From the NCBI GenBank assembly GCA_015501605.1, contig JADNRZ010000002.1, positions 558,001-622,000 of the forward strand: a stretch of DNA of 64,000 bases, in the 5' to 3' direction. Under the pieces are notes generated by a model. It was not told the DNA's origin, searched no databases, and saw nothing but the letters and a program-made list of their open reading frames with translations. A program made the position numbers and the translations under genes. Shown one piece after another: positions 49,000-61,692 of this stretch. The first letter of the stretch is position 1, and every line of letters begins with the position of its first letter. Source of the DNA: Panaeolus papilionaceus (lineage: Eukaryota; Basidiomycota; Agaricomycetes; Agaricales).

Positions 49000-50665
49000 A
49001 TGTCAATCGCCGCCAGCATTGCTGAAAACTCGAAGTCAGATTCAGAGGATCGAGTTTATGCGAAATACAACCCTAAAGGGATGCCGTTCCGGCGTCTAGG
49101 CCCCAGTGGTCTTCGTGTACCAGTGTTCTCGTTGGGAGGATGTACGTTGTTTTCAATACAGTCCGAGCTTGCGTAGCTTATGGTGTATCTTAGGGTTGAC
49201 GTTCGGAGACAGTGTCGTTGGAGATCCAGTCAAGGCAAGACATGAACTTCTCAATAAACCTGAACCTCATTTACTGACGCAACGTAGGAAATTGTAAAGA
49301 CCGCCTTCGAACATGGAATCAACATGATAGATACTGCTGAAGTTTATGCTGGAGGGCAATCGGAAAAGGAGATGTGAGTACTTTTTATGAAGTTATCTCT
49401 GACCTGTTTAAACGACATCATTCAGTGGCCGAGTCATCAAGGAGCTGAACTTGAGAAGAACCGACCTCATCATTTCTACCAAGATATTCTGGGGTCCTCG
49501 ATCAGGACCCAATGATTCTGGGTTGTCCCGCAAGCAGTGAGTCGGTTGCACAACTACGAGAAAGGCGCTTATGATTGTGCTCCGGCCCTATAGCATCATT
49601 GAAGGCACAAAGGAGTGTCTTGCACGGCTGCAGATGGACTATGTAGACATCATTTTTGCCCATAGACCCGACCCAACGGGTGAGTCTCGAATCAGAGTCT
49701 TAACGCGTCATCTCACGTCGTTTGTTTGCAGTGCCTATGGAAGAAGTTGTCCGTGCATTCAACCATGTTATTCACATGGGCTGGGTACGATTTTAAAACG
49801 TACGCTTATGAAGGCTGGCTGACGTCTGTCTAAAGGCCTTCTATTGGGGCACGTCTGAATGGAGCGCAAGGGAAATAGAAGAGGCCCATCGTATGTTTTC
49901 ACGGACACTCGTATTTCCGATTCTTACTACCGACTTCAGATGTTGCTACAAAGTTTGGTTTGATTGGACCCATCGCAGAGCAATGTGAGCATAACATGTT
50001 TCACCGCGAACGACCAGAGAAAGAATATGGGTACGTCAAGTCGGAGTATATTTTTTAATGCTCATTAACGACGAGTTAGCCCAATCTACGCGAAATACGG
50101 CACTGGGACGACAGTTTGGTCTGCCCTTGCTGGTGGTTTGTTGACAGGGAAGGTGACTAACTTTGCTGTCTCATGTCGCGTCTTGCTGGCTGAAACCTCT
50201 GTGACAGTATAACGACGGTATTCCGAAGGGATCCCGATATGATACCCATTCTTTTTTGAAGAAGGAGGCCAAGAAGCTTCAAGAAAAAGAAGGGCAGGAG
50301 AAGATTCGCAAAGTCCGTGAATTGTCAAAGATTGCGAAAGAGGGTGCGTGTACACTCTTGACTTGTTGTTTCTCTCTCATGACTGACGCCGCATAATCGT
50401 GTCGTTGACAGAATTGAATACAACCCCCACTGCCTTGGCCCTTGCATGGGTCGCTAAGAATCCCAACACATCCACTGTCATTTTAGGAGCTACCCGACCC
50501 CAGCAGATCGTCGACAATCTTAAGGCCCTCGAAGTCATTCCCAAACTGACTCCCGAAATTATGGCGAAGATAGATAAAATCCTGGCTAATAGACCCACAC
50601 CGGTTGTACGTCGCCACATTAACAGCTTGCGGCCCTTGAACGTACTAACAGACAACATTTACTAG
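49000..50665 (+). CDS. Aldo/keto reductase, voltage-gated K+ channel beta-subunit type, 375 aa
   Basis: Eleven exons: 49000-49141, 49194-49234, 49288-49373, 49426-49536, 49594-49679, 49732-49784, 49836-49890, 49940-50030, 50080-50152, 50208-50343 and 50412-50665 (1128 nt; phases agree). Motifs: FRRLGPSGLRVPVFSLGG, INMIDTAEVYAGGQSE (catalytic Asp and Tyr), TDLIISTKIFWG (Lys), DYVDIIFAHRPD (His), YWGTSEWSA, IAEQCEHNMFHRERPEKEY, WSALAGGLLTGKY and TSTVILGATRPQQIVDNL (NADPH phosphate loop). The gene encodes an NADPH-dependent oxidoreductase, soluble in the cytosol. Substrates of fungal Kv-beta-type AKRs are mostly aldehydes. Intron 2 has a GC donor (GCAAGA), which is consistent with the clear protein alignment. 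The gene starts about 290 bp after the amidohydrolase stop, on the same strand. Confidence 0.93.
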
Positions 50666-51001
50666 ACTGTCAGGGGTAGAGCGAAACTCGACATCCACGG
50701 AAAGTTGTAAAGAGCTGACAAGAGTCCTAGTTGTTGTGCTACTCCTGTGGAGTGTAGGTGGTGATATATTGCAAGAATCGAATCCTTGTATCACCATTGC
50801 TTTACATAAAACGAATGCATTTTGGATTGACATCTGCAAACTCAGTTTTGACGGCGAACACTGGCGGTTATTTTTAGCGTGACACTGGGGTTGCACAACA
50901 GCTTTCAGCTCTCAACGTTTACCGACGAATTAGTCACAGATATCTTTGACCCCAACCGCCATTTGAATCATTTTTCTCTCAGGTCGCCGACATCGTCAAT
51001 C

Positions 51002-53884
51002 ATGTTGCGATATATCGCACTCTATATCTATCCTAACCCGGTAAGACCTCAATATACATAGACCGTTTATTTATCGAACACTTATTTTTGGATGCAGAAA
51101 TTCACTTTCCCCGAATCCGAAGCTGATCCAATTTACCGTGCTCATCCTCTGGCAAAAGAAAACGGTATGACTTTAAATTAGCAAGGTTGTTCTATAAAAG
51201 CGGGACGCTTGGAGGTTGCATGTGGCTATGTGTGGAGAGCGTCATGCGGGTGCATATACTCACATGCAACCAATGGCGGGGATTTCTTCCATCCTGGACT
51301 TTTCTCAATGACCGCCGTTATTTTGGGTAGACTCTGGGTATCCATACCAAATTCCGATCAGCACGCTTGACCAGTTGACAGTCAAAACACCCAGACGTAC
51401 GGGTCCCGAGGGTAGCCTGTTATCCAGAGAAGATAATTTTGGGCGTCAGACCCGCCGACATAGCACAGCGGGTGACATTGAGCGATATCATAAAGTCTTA
51501 ACGAATGACTATCGGGACGTAAGTGTATGCGCCGCTAAGTCACCATTCCTGGGATAGTACATTATTGTTGAAATATATGTTGAATCACCAAAGGGACAAC
51601 GATTCCGTGATACCAATGACAGCTCACCCAAGAAAAGCGACACCATCGAAATGACGCCTTGTATCGAGCATGAGGGAGCAAGGTGGTGAGTCCTGACAAT
51701 CCGAAGCATCAAGGAGGTTGATCAAGACGATTTTTAACGTATCTGTTTAGGTCCTCCTCATCTGACAATCAAAACATGAATTATTCGATCGCTATAACGG
51801 AGAACCTATCCCCATTGTCAATGCAGGCAAACGTGAATTTGGTATAGTACCTCGATAATTAGGACTGCACTTTTTGCATAGCTGAGAGACGCATGTGTTT
51901 AGGGTCATCTGTCATCGCCGTTTTTATTGGAAATGGATGTGTGTATCTGAAGTCATGTCTAGGAGACTTTCAGATGCTAACTTCATCGTCATTTCAGCTC
52001 AGTACGGGACATAACGTGGTATGACACATACCACCTTCTCTCAAAAAAGAATGCGGAAATGGAATTAATGTTTCATTAACAGAAAAACGACGATTATGGT
52101 GCAAAGCAAACCAATCTTGTGTGCAAGAGAAAGCAGAGAGATGTCAGTTCAGTATGAGTTTCCAGTCGGTTTTGCTCACCCCCTGCTCTAGAAGCGATAT
52201 TCTGCGCCACCGATGCTAGAACACTTCGGTGATCACCAGAAATTAATCATACCCGGCTACGGGATGCATCATGAGGTCAGAAGGCTAATTCCTATCACGA
52301 TTGCATTGTTGAATGTGGTTTTTTCACGTCATGGTAGCCGGTCAGATCGCCTGTGAATGCAATGTATGCTTTGCCGCAAGCGCAACTGATAATTCCAAGT
52401 CCATTGCCTCTGAATCTAGGACGTCTGGCCATCGACAGAGTGGGTTTTTGCTGACTAGTCTCACAGAGTGAAATGTTGACAGCCATTCGTGCAGCAGGAG
52501 CAAAGACAGAGGTCGAGATCGACACCCGCTGTCAACAACTCTTTCACCTCGAAACTTTTCGAGTTGGATTTATCCCCCATTATGGAGGACACACACGCCT
52601 TTGATGAACGTTTGCCCGTCAGTGACGATGTGACACCTGTTCTGCCTGTGGATAGTTCTGGTTCCAGCTACGGGGAGCTCCTAGACGATGCTGATAAGGT
52701 GTGTAGGGATGAAAATGGGAAACTGGTTTCATTTTTGTCGCGCGGAAAATTAAGCACGAGGCGTGGTGCGACATTAAACCCAACATTTACTGTGATTCCA
52801 TCGTGCAGAAACGATATATTATTTCCTTTTAGTCCCTGTTGGTTCTCAGGTTATACATTTGAAGTTGACGTTTTGTTGCGATAGACCATCGATTATTTCA
52901 GCATGTCCCAATACGGCTCGGTCAGTGCCACTGGACAGACCGACAACCAGCCAGTGACCATGAAGACGTTGTGCCAAAGCCCAGGTGACGCGTTAGCTGA
53001 AGTGTATGGTGAGAGAGGGCATTTGTTCACGACTTGTCGCGATAGTAAACTTCGTTTCCATAGGTCAGAGGTGGGATCTCAGCCGATCGTTTGGGGAGGG
53101 TTCCATCCTCGTACCAGACCTCGTGATTACGGGACCCACACCAGAGTGCGAGTCGTCTGCAGATTTTTTCTCGATGGATGAGTCCGGAGAGTTGATTTTT
53201 GGTGCTGAGCTTGAGGACCTAGGAACGATGGACGACAAATCATGGCACCCGCCACAAATATTCGAATCGGGACCTGGCAGAAGTAACACGCACTGGGATG
53301 GAGAAGACGTTTCAGATCATATGTCCAAAATTCAGGAAGACGATCTTCCAGAAGTGGTAGCGGTGCCATCAGTTGTGGAATGTCGAATTGCGAATGAAGC
53401 TGGTACAACAGGCGTAGGCGTCTCAAATGTTTACCGTTCCACGTCATTACGGCGAAACCAGACGCGAGGGAGCAAGTGTAACGTGACACAGACGAAACGA
53501 CGCTCGTGGACCTCTGTTTTCCAGGTTTTGACAGGTGTGATTCCAGTATCTATCCAAAATTCCTCTGGCGATCAGGAGAGGACTCCTTCAAGTCGTGATG
53601 GAGTGTCAATGCGTACTGCGCGTTTGGCCTCCCATCAACAGCCAGGTCCTACAATGTTGCACGATAACAGCACACCTCAAACCAGTATGGCATCACGTCG
53701 GGAAGGGATAACGACACGAGTTGGATTGAAGAGCAGGCATGCGGAATCGACTACTTCCACTGCACAAAATCTGTGGCGGTCCCTCCGGAAAGTAAAGACC
53801 TGGTACATGAGAAAGTACAGGGCCACAAAGATCGAGGAAAAATACCAGACTCCGGGAGACATTCATTACTCCAGTGCGATATGA
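51002..53884 (+). CDS. Orphan intron-rich gene of unknown function
   Basis: I traced a chain of exons whose phases all agree: 51002-51040, 51098-51164, 51382-51518, 51558-51685, 51751-51841, 51903-51938, 51998-52018, 52083-52151, 52192-52275, 52338-52439, then an exon from 52483. An intron 53009-53063 and a last exon 53064-53884 (ending GDIHYSSAI) close the model. The junction between about 52700 and 52950 is unsettled. An upstream in-frame ATG at 50879 would add 41 residues. Readable pieces: LRYIALYIYPNPKFTFPESE, YIIVEIYVESPKGQRF, LEHFGDHQKLIIPGYG, LDLSPIMEDTHAFDERL, MDESGELIFGAELEDLG and LWRSLRKVKTWYMRKY. It has no signal peptide, no membrane span and no domain I recognise. The protein looks Ser/Asp/Glu-rich and partly disordered, with a basic C-terminus. 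The introns argue for a real gene. Confidence 0.6.
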
Positions 53885-54684
53885 AAAGCTCTGAATATCG
53901 AGGTGATGGTCCATCTGGATTCTGAAGGCGACGACAAAGCTGAGGGTGAATGTTAGACAGGAGGCTCCACAGACAGACAGACGCAGTATGGTGTGTTAGC
54001 GACGTTTGAGATCCATAGAGGCATTCTTCAGGCATTGTAGAGCGAGATGGGGAAGTTTAACGTTGAAGAGGACTTTTATGGTCTTTGTTTGGCGGCCTGA
54101 CCATTTTGTATAACATGGGAAAACAACGTGGCGAATGTCCAGAACAGATCGCCAAGCCTTACTGGCCTTGAACTGCTTGCTGGGTCTCATTGAGTAAGCC
54201 GTGTCATGATGCGTGCGTTTCCTACGACTCTCCTTGAAAACATCAATGCGATGTCTGTTATTTTGGACGTGAAATGACAGATTTCATCGCAGGCGTTTAT
54301 TGACTATGTCTTGGCCTGCCTTGCAGCTGCCCAGCATGTACAAATGGGTATATGAACCTGTGTCAATGATTGGTCGATTTGCAAGTTGAACTGAAGATCC
54401 ATAACGATTGTGGTGGTGTACAGCACTACAACAGCGTTATGAAGCACTTGAAGAGTGTGTCTTTCATGAAGTCAATATTTTGAAGGATCGGCTCGGCTCA
54501 GACCGGGTTTGTGTGACGTTGATTTGGGAGAAGGAAAGGAGTCTGACCAACATTGGTGTACCGCTCAATCGTTTCGTGAAGCTCGTTCCGTCCGCTATAC
54601 TGGGTTCGTCACCTTCTTTCCGGTTTACTATATTATGGATCCTGTTTCTAACTCTTGACTATCATTCGCTTTTCCCCTCATTCA
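53885..54684. other. Intergenic, NRAMP upstream region
   Basis: About 800 bp between the orphan gene and the NRAMP start. The frame at 54408-54722 overlaps the NRAMP ATG out of frame and resembles no known protein. This stretch probably holds the NRAMP promoter and 5' UTR. Confidence 0.45.
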
Positions 54685-57139
54685 ATGTCTCCTGCCCCCG
54701 CAACCCGATTCCAGGAGCCTGAAGAAATCAGCCCTCCGAAGTCTGTTGGCCAGCGCGTCAAAGATGCAGGCTGGACTGTCCTTCATCACGCCACGAAGCA
54801 CATCGGTGTAGGCGTTGTCTGCTCCGTTGCATACTTCGATCCGTGAGTTTCTTTTGGCCGCCAACACCCCCAAGCTCATAATTCTAACTCATTTGCCGAC
54901 GCAGTGGAAACTGGGGTGTCGATCTCCAAGCTGGTTCTGAGTTTGGCTACCACCTCTTGTTTGTGGTGCTCCTCGCTGGTATCTTTGCAGTATTTCTACA
55001 GGTTATTATCTTATCTATCATGCACACGCTTCATATGCTCATCGACCACATAGATCCTCGCCAGTCGACTTGGATGTGTTACTGGACTGGGTAAGCGCGA
55101 TTTTCATTCGCATTCCATTGCTCCGCTACAGTTTGCTTCGGCGTGGTGCCGAGCTCATGTGTGGGGTGGACGATTAGCTGGAGAATTGAAGATACATATG
55201 AGTCTAGTCATACGTCTTCATATGACGAGGCAGCGTGGTCGAACCATGTTATAATTGTTTCACACATGCGCAGCTAATGGCTGGATAAATATGGTGGTGC
55301 CTCAGCCCAGAGCGCTGATTCGCGCTCTATTTTCGACATCTCGACGCATACTCATCCGGGATTCTTTTCCCGGCCTTCCACATTCACTCTAAACATTACA
55401 CGCTCCGGCACAATTACTAACAATTTCCCTCATAATACAGACCTTGCATCCCACAACCGTCTGCTTCTGTACAATCGCCCAAAGCACACTTTGTGGTACC
55501 GCTACTTAGGTCTCTATCCCTTATATGTCCTCGCCGAAATCGCTATCGTTGCCACCGACTTGGCTGAATTGCTTGGATCGGCTATTGCCCTTTGCTTACT
55601 CTTCCCCTCCCTTGAGCTTTGGCACGGTGTGCTGATTACCGCTTTCGATGTCATTCTTATCCTTGGAATGGGTGATCCTCTCCGGGGAAAGCCTGTCAAG
55701 AGTTTTGAACTCCTTATTGGTGGCATGGTATGTTTTCTTTTATGTGACAATCCTGGTCTTCGTTTCTCATGAGCTCGCTCAGGTCTTGGCAGTTTTGATC
55801 TGCATGGTCATCATTATTACCAAGGTCAATGTGCACTGGGGAACTGCATTTGCAGGCTTCCTTCCTTCCAAGACGATCGTCGCAAAGGGTGGTGTCTACA
55901 CCTGTGAGTTTATACAAGTGCTCTTTGGTCGAGTATGAGGACTAACAATATTATCTACAGCTGTTGGTATTTTGGGTGCTACCGTCATGCCTCACAGTCT
56001 CTTCCTCGGCTCTGCTCTTGCAACTCAGGATCGTGTCGACTTCCGCGCCCAATATGAAAATGATGGCACTCTCAACGAATCCGTGGAAGATCTCAAAGGT
56101 ACTCGTACCAGGTCTGCTGCATTTTCCAAATATCTCCAGGAATGCAAGGAAATCGCTCTCAGCGCCTTCCGCAAACCACCCGTCAGTGAATATGTCAAGA
56201 CCGCTACTACATATGCCGACCGCTCCAACAACTCCTATGAATTTGTCCGCGCCCATATCTACCATGGTACCTTTGATATTGCCGGAAGTCTTCTTGGCTT
56301 TGCTGTCATGATCAACTCGCTGTAAGTCTATCTTGCATATCTCTGTATTGCAGAATGGTTTTCTGATCAAAATCGTTTCCTTTACTTTTTATAGCATCCT
56401 CATGCTTGCATCTGCTGTTTTCTTCTATGGCGCGGGACACAAGGACGGTGCTGACCCGGCCAGTCTTTTTGATGCCTACGACCTCATCCGTGACGTCGTT
56501 GGACAAGCTGCAGCCACCATTTTCGCCATCGCCCTCCTCGCAGCTGGTCAGGTGTGTAGCAACTATTTTGGATATGTTAATTCAGACCTGACATCGCCCA
56601 ATAGAGTGCTTCTATTGTTGCCACCGTAGCTGGCCAGGCTGTTTGTGAAGGATTCCTTCACTGGCGTGTTTCTGTGAGTACATTAATACATATAAACGGT
56701 TCAACTCACTGATCATGATCCGCAGCCCATTGTCCGTCGTATGATTACTCGCCTGCTCGCCATCATTCCTGCCATGGCTGTTGCTATTGCAGTTGGCCGC
56801 CCTGGTATCGATGCCCTTCTTGTTGCCTCCCAAGTCGTTCTTTCCATCACTCTTCCCTTCGTCACATTCCCTCTCCTTTACTGCACATCCAAGAAGGACA
56901 TCATGACCGTCCGCAAGAGGCGTGGTGCCAGCCGCAGCAACAGTGTCGATGACTCCTTCGTGATCAACGAAACACCCATCAAGAAGGTTGCCGCTCTCGA
57001 GAGTGCCGACGATTTCGAGACCGTCGATTACAGCAACAACAAGATTGCTATTGGCTTCGGTATCATCATCTGGCTCATCGTCGTTGCTGCCAACTTGTAT
57101 GCCATCGTCGAACTGGCCCTCGGCAACGCTGGTGCTTAA
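54685..57139 (+). CDS. NRAMP-family divalent metal transporter (Mn2+/Fe2+), 566 aa
   Basis: Nine exons: 54685-54842, 54905-55001, 55054-55090, 55441-55727, 55783-55903, 55961-56321, 56395-56551, 56605-56673 and 56726-57139 (1701 nt; phases agree). Motifs: CSVAYFDPGNWGVDLQAGS (the DPGN metal-binding loop of TM1), YVLAEIAIVATDLAELLGSA, ILGATVMPHSLFLGSALA (the MPH signature of TM6), AAGQSASIVATVAGQ and VTFPLLYCTS. The C-terminal helix is IGFGIIIWLIVVAANLYAIV. NRAMP proteins carry divalent metals with protons into the cytosol, at the plasma membrane, endosome or vacuole (yeast Smf1-3). The intracellular loop between TM6 and TM7 carries charged residues (YENDGTLNESVEDLKG). Intron 3 is unusually long (55091-55440, 350 bp). 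Confidence 0.95.
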
Positions 57140-57661
57140 ACACTGCGTATTGCCGCAAAATATCACCTTTTGAGGGTCCTTTGGCTCTCTATATTTTCCA
57201 CATTTTATTGTATCTCATCGTCAGGAACGTAGTAAATATCTAGCATCTCATTAAAGTATATATCTCTACATCCCGCATTTCTACTCTAGAACAGGTATTC
57301 TAGGTTGAACCCACCATCATTACTCTTTATATCCCGCGCTCGTTACTTTTTTTGTTTTGTTTTGTCGCATTGCTTTCATCATTTTCCACTTGTATTTATA
57401 TAATATCTGCAATAAACACATATTAAATATAGTTGACACCTGTGCCTCCTTGCTTCGGTTTAAATTTTTATTTCCAAAGCCCCTCGCACATTTCTTGTGC
57501 AGCCTTTGAGGTTCGAGGCCGAGGCTTGCAGTCCGAGGTCTCCGGAAGATGCCGAGGAGTGATCTTTCTGTTTTTAGACAACCAATTTTTGGTGTGAACA
57601 CCAAACCACCGTAGCTCTCAGACGTCAGGTTTCCAGCCTTTTGAGAACATCATCGACATAT
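57140..57661. other. Intergenic between NRAMP and UTP14
   Basis: About 520 bp, AT-rich, holding the NRAMP 3' UTR and the UTP14 promoter. No gene was seen; the minus-strand frame at 57320-57604 has no recognisable product. Confidence 0.5.
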
Positions 57662-60600
57662 ATGAAGGCCTCAAAACCGTCAAGAGGTGCACAACACAAG
57701 AAAGCCCCCTTCAAATCCCAGAAATCTCGAGCCCAGGCCAATGCAACCGGCTATGAAAAAAGACAAGCTCGTAAGGCCAAGGCTGGCGGTGGCTCCACGG
57801 CGGATCTGTATGAGTATATCCCAGAGAAGACAAGGCGCTCGAAGGTGGCATTGGACTTGGATCGCGATGAGGCCATGGATTTCGGGTCGTTTGATGGCAT
57901 GGGGGACGAGGAGCGGGAAGAGTTGCGGGCGAGATTGATCGGCGAGGCAGAAGACGATGAAGAGATTGCGAGTGAAGACGACGAAGAAATTGACAGTGAT
58001 GCTGCGTTTGAAGAGAGCGACGAGGAGCGTTTTGCAGGTTTTTTCTCGAGCAAGGTGCGTCACAGTCAACTTCCAGCGTCTTTTTTGCTAACCATTATCA
58101 CAATCATATGTATTGTAGAAAAAAGGCAAGACATCAAAATCGAAGTCTAAGCCTGGCGTGCGGTTTGCTGAGGTTGACCTGAACGAGGACGACGATGAAG
58201 AAGCCCCAGCGAAACTGGCTGCTACTAATGACGACGACTCGGAGTCCGAAGAGGAAGAGGAAGGAGATGATGATGAATTCATCGACCTATTAGATGTCCT
58301 GGATGGTAAAGGGGATATCGATATGGGTAGCGATGACGAAAAAGAGAAAACAACTCTGAGGGCTTCGTCGCCCAAACAGTCGACGCGCGATAGCGACGAG
58401 GATTCAGCACCGGCACATTCAGACGATGAGAAAAGCAGGGACGAGGATGAGGGTGACAGTGAAATTGAAGATGACGAGGGCGAGGAGGGTGATGAAGATG
58501 AAGACGATGAAATGCTGCTCACCCCATCCGATGACGAACTCATGCCTGATGCTCTAGACCAGTTGCAGAACTTTGTTTCTGGACTGGATGTGACATCGAA
58601 GAAGAGGAAGGCCGCTGACGACCCCTCTTCGACAACGAAAGACGGGGAACAACGTAGTACCAAACGTCGTTTAGTAAAGGAGAAAACGGAGGCTGGTCAT
58701 GAAGATGAGTTCCGTGCTCATTCCGCTGGTGCGCTACTTCATTTTACATCGTACTATGCACGCTTCTAACAACTACCAAAGCTAAACTGAACCTTGACGA
58801 TCTGCTGGCTCCTCTCACCTCTCAGTCTTCAACCCTTCAGTCGCTCAAAAAAACCACCAAGGTCTTATCGTCGGTTAACTCGACCAAAGCCAAGAAGTTA
58901 TCCGCGCCTCTCCCACAGCGAGCGCAAGAACGCCTTGACCGAGAAGCCGCTTATGAACAGACCAAGGAGGAGGTAGACAAATGGTCAGCGACCATGAAGC
59001 GTATCAAAGAGGTATATCATGTTTTAATTGCAGAGCTGCTTGATCTGATAATGTGTGATAGGCGGAACATCTCAGTTTCCCTCTGCAAGCGAAACCTGCT
59101 GGCCGCGTGTCCAATTTAGAACTCAATGCAAAGTTCAAGGTATATTAATTTTTACAGAAAATTTCTACTGTCATTAACCATTTATTCCAGCCTACCACTG
59201 CTCTTGAAAGTTCGGTGGACGCCCTTCTCAAAGCTGCGAACTTGCGGGAGGAAGACCTTCAGAAGACCGAGGATACTATTCTCAAAACAAATCAGCTGAC
59301 TGTTGAAGAGGTCGCGGAGCGGAGGGTTGAACTGCGGAAAATGCGAGAGCTGACTTTCAGAGCAGAAATTAAAGCAAGGCGCATGAATAAGATCAAGAGC
59401 AAGACTTACCGAAAATTGCGGAGAAAGGAGAAGGAAAGGTTGGGAGAGAAGATTGACGAGCAAGTGGATAGCGACGATGAAGAAGTGAGGATGAAGAGAG
59501 AAGTTGAGCGGGCCAAGGAGAGAGCAACGCTGCGGCATAAGCACACCGGGAAATGGGCACGGCAGATGCGAGGGAAGGAAGGAATGGATGATGAGACGCG
59601 AGGGGATATCGAAGAAATGCTGGAACGGGGGGAAAAGTTGCGAAGGCGGATCAAGGGTATTGGTAGTGACGAAAGCGATGGAGAGAATGATGATGACGAG
59701 GACGATGATGACATGGACCTCGATGAAAGTGTCGCCAAAATCAAACAGCGGGCATTTGATGAGTTGCAGGAGCTGGAAGAGGAGGCTGGGGAGGAGAGTG
59801 AGAAGAGGAAGGGCAAGAGTGTGTTCGAGATGAAGTTCATGAAAGATGCTGCTGCCCGGCAAAACGCAGAGGCAAACCGCGAACGGGACGACTTCATCAG
59901 ACAGATGGGAGGTGCCCTCGACGAAAATGATAGCGATGACCAAGACTCGTTCAAGGAACCTGACTCGTCAGCCGGTGTCATCTCTCACAAAGTGGGTGGT
60001 CGCATCCAGTATCGACCCGGGGAGTCGGTATGTATTTTGGTTCCCGTTGTTGTTGCCTGCAGACTCACTTCCTTACTTTTCTCAAGGCAAACGCTATGAC
60101 AATTTCGCGAAACCTTCGATCTCTTCCTTCTGATACGTCAAGTGTGACCCTGAAGTCTACAGACTTGCTTTCACCTCCCCCACAATCACCCATTGTATCC
60201 TCTTCATCCCGGCCACTACTATCTTCCACAGAACCATCCACCTCAACGCAATCGGCTAATCCGTGGCTTGTCCGTGATACAGATGCCTCTTCCAAGATCG
60301 CCAAAAAGAAAAATGAAGTTGTAGTGTCGAAGGACAGCAAATCCGCCGACAAGTCCAAAAACAAACTCAAAAAACAGATGCAAAAGCTAGAGAGTGCTAA
60401 ACAGGAAACGGCTGACGACGCAGCTGTAGAGGTCTCTCTGGACAACCTTCTGGCTAGTTCCTCTGCTCCCGCCATAAAATTCTCCAACTCAAAACCCTCC
60501 TCATCTCGTGCAGACACAACGAGTGCTGCTGTTGATCGCGACTCCGACTTTGACTCAAATAGCGAGCTTGAAGCTCAAGAAAAGATTTTGGAGAGCAAGG

Positions 60601-61266
60601 GGAAGGGCAAGAACAAGAATCCCTTAGCATTCCAACAACGAGACCTAGTTGCTCTAGCCTTTGCTGGCGACAACGTTGTTCAGGTTCGTGACAGCTGTCG
60701 TGATATTTTTACATTCAGACTCATTGACTACGCACTCAGAATTTTGAAGAGGCGAAACGTCGTGAAATCGCCGAAGATGCTCCCCGGGAGGTTGACATGT
60801 CAATTCCTGGCTGGGTAAAATTAAATTTCATTCCTGGTCGTGTGAGCTACCCCTCTTACTGACAATGACTTAGGGTTCATGGGGCGGGGCAGGTGTTCGG
60901 AAAGCGGCTCCTAAACCTGAACGCATCAAGAAGATTGCAGGTGTTGACCCGAAGACTCGTGCCGATTACAACAAAAAGAACATCATCATTTCAGAGAAAC
61001 GGGACAAAAAAGCTAGCAAGTACATGATCAAGGACCTGCCATATCCCTACACGAGCAAGGAACAATTCGAGCGCGCTATGGAACGCCCTTTGGGTGCAGA
61101 CTGGAATACCAGGGTTGCATTCCAACGGGCTACTCTTCCAAGAGTCATGAAAAAGGTATGTCTTTTGTCGTCCATTTTCGTGTCATCTTCAGAGATCTGG
61201 TATTCACCCAACATGTCATTCATTTAGCCTGGCGTCATCATCGATCCATTGGAGAAGGTCCTCTAA
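57662..61266 (+). CDS. UTP14: U3 snoRNA-associated protein UTP14 (SSU processome), 1046 aa
   Basis: Nine exons: 57662-58054, 58119-58728, 58782-59011, 59062-59139, 59191-60027, 60087-60683, 60740-60814, 60874-61155 and 61228-61266 (3141 nt; phases agree). The start was set at the first ATG (MKASKPSRGAQHKK). The N-terminal third is acidic (Asp/Glu/Ser runs). Conserved UTP14 blocks follow: LEERGEKLRRRIK-like coiled regions, RMNKIKSKTYRKLRRKEK, ERATLRHKHTGKWARQM, KSVFEMKFMKDA, ANPWLVRDTD, DLVALAFAGDNVVQNFEEAK, IPGWGSWGGAGVR and IIISEKRDKKASKYMIKDLP, then PYPYTSKEQFERAMERP and VIIDPLEKVL. Utp14 binds Dhr1 and U3 in the nucleolus and is needed for pre-18S rRNA processing. No frame breaks were seen. 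Confidence 0.95.
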
Positions 61267-61692
61267 TACCATTATTTACTATTCTTCTTCTCTTTAACCC
61301 TCATAATGGGAGACCTACATATCGCTTTCATTGCACCTCTTTCTGTTTTGATTATTTGTCGATGACATGAGTTGTATGTATCATAAATGCATTCCACCGC
61401 AAGGGTGTTCCGGAACGGCAGCAGCAAAAAATAAAAAGATAAAAAGATCGAGATCCCCATTGGACTCATGAAAGGCATGCATGAACCAGGCGCATGGGCG
61501 AGTTGGAGGATGTTTGAATACGGTAAGTGAATGACTGGTTCAGACGATCGTTGCAAAGAGTAAGTCGTCATGTTACGAAAGACTCTGCACTGTGAGCTGT
61601 CCTTTTCTCGATGTCGACATCCATATTGCTGCCACCCACACGGCATGTCTAAGTATAAATATAACCTTTAGATCGCAGTTCGGACGATGGGC
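61267..61692. other. Intergenic between converging genes
   Basis: Holds the 3' UTRs of UTP14 and of the minus-strand membrane-protein gene; no coding sequence was recognised. Confidence 0.5.

Noticed and set aside
55728..55782. In-frame extension through the NRAMP sequence after GGM
   Set aside because: It is a 55-nt GT-AG intron; removing it restores the NRAMP helix MVLAVLICMVIII.
56612..57166. 184-aa minus-strand frame
   Set aside because: Antisense shadow of the last NRAMP exons.
59182..59943. 253-aa minus-strand hydrophobic frame
   Set aside because: Antisense shadow of a charged UTP14 exon; complements of Glu/Lys codons give Leu/Phe/Ser.
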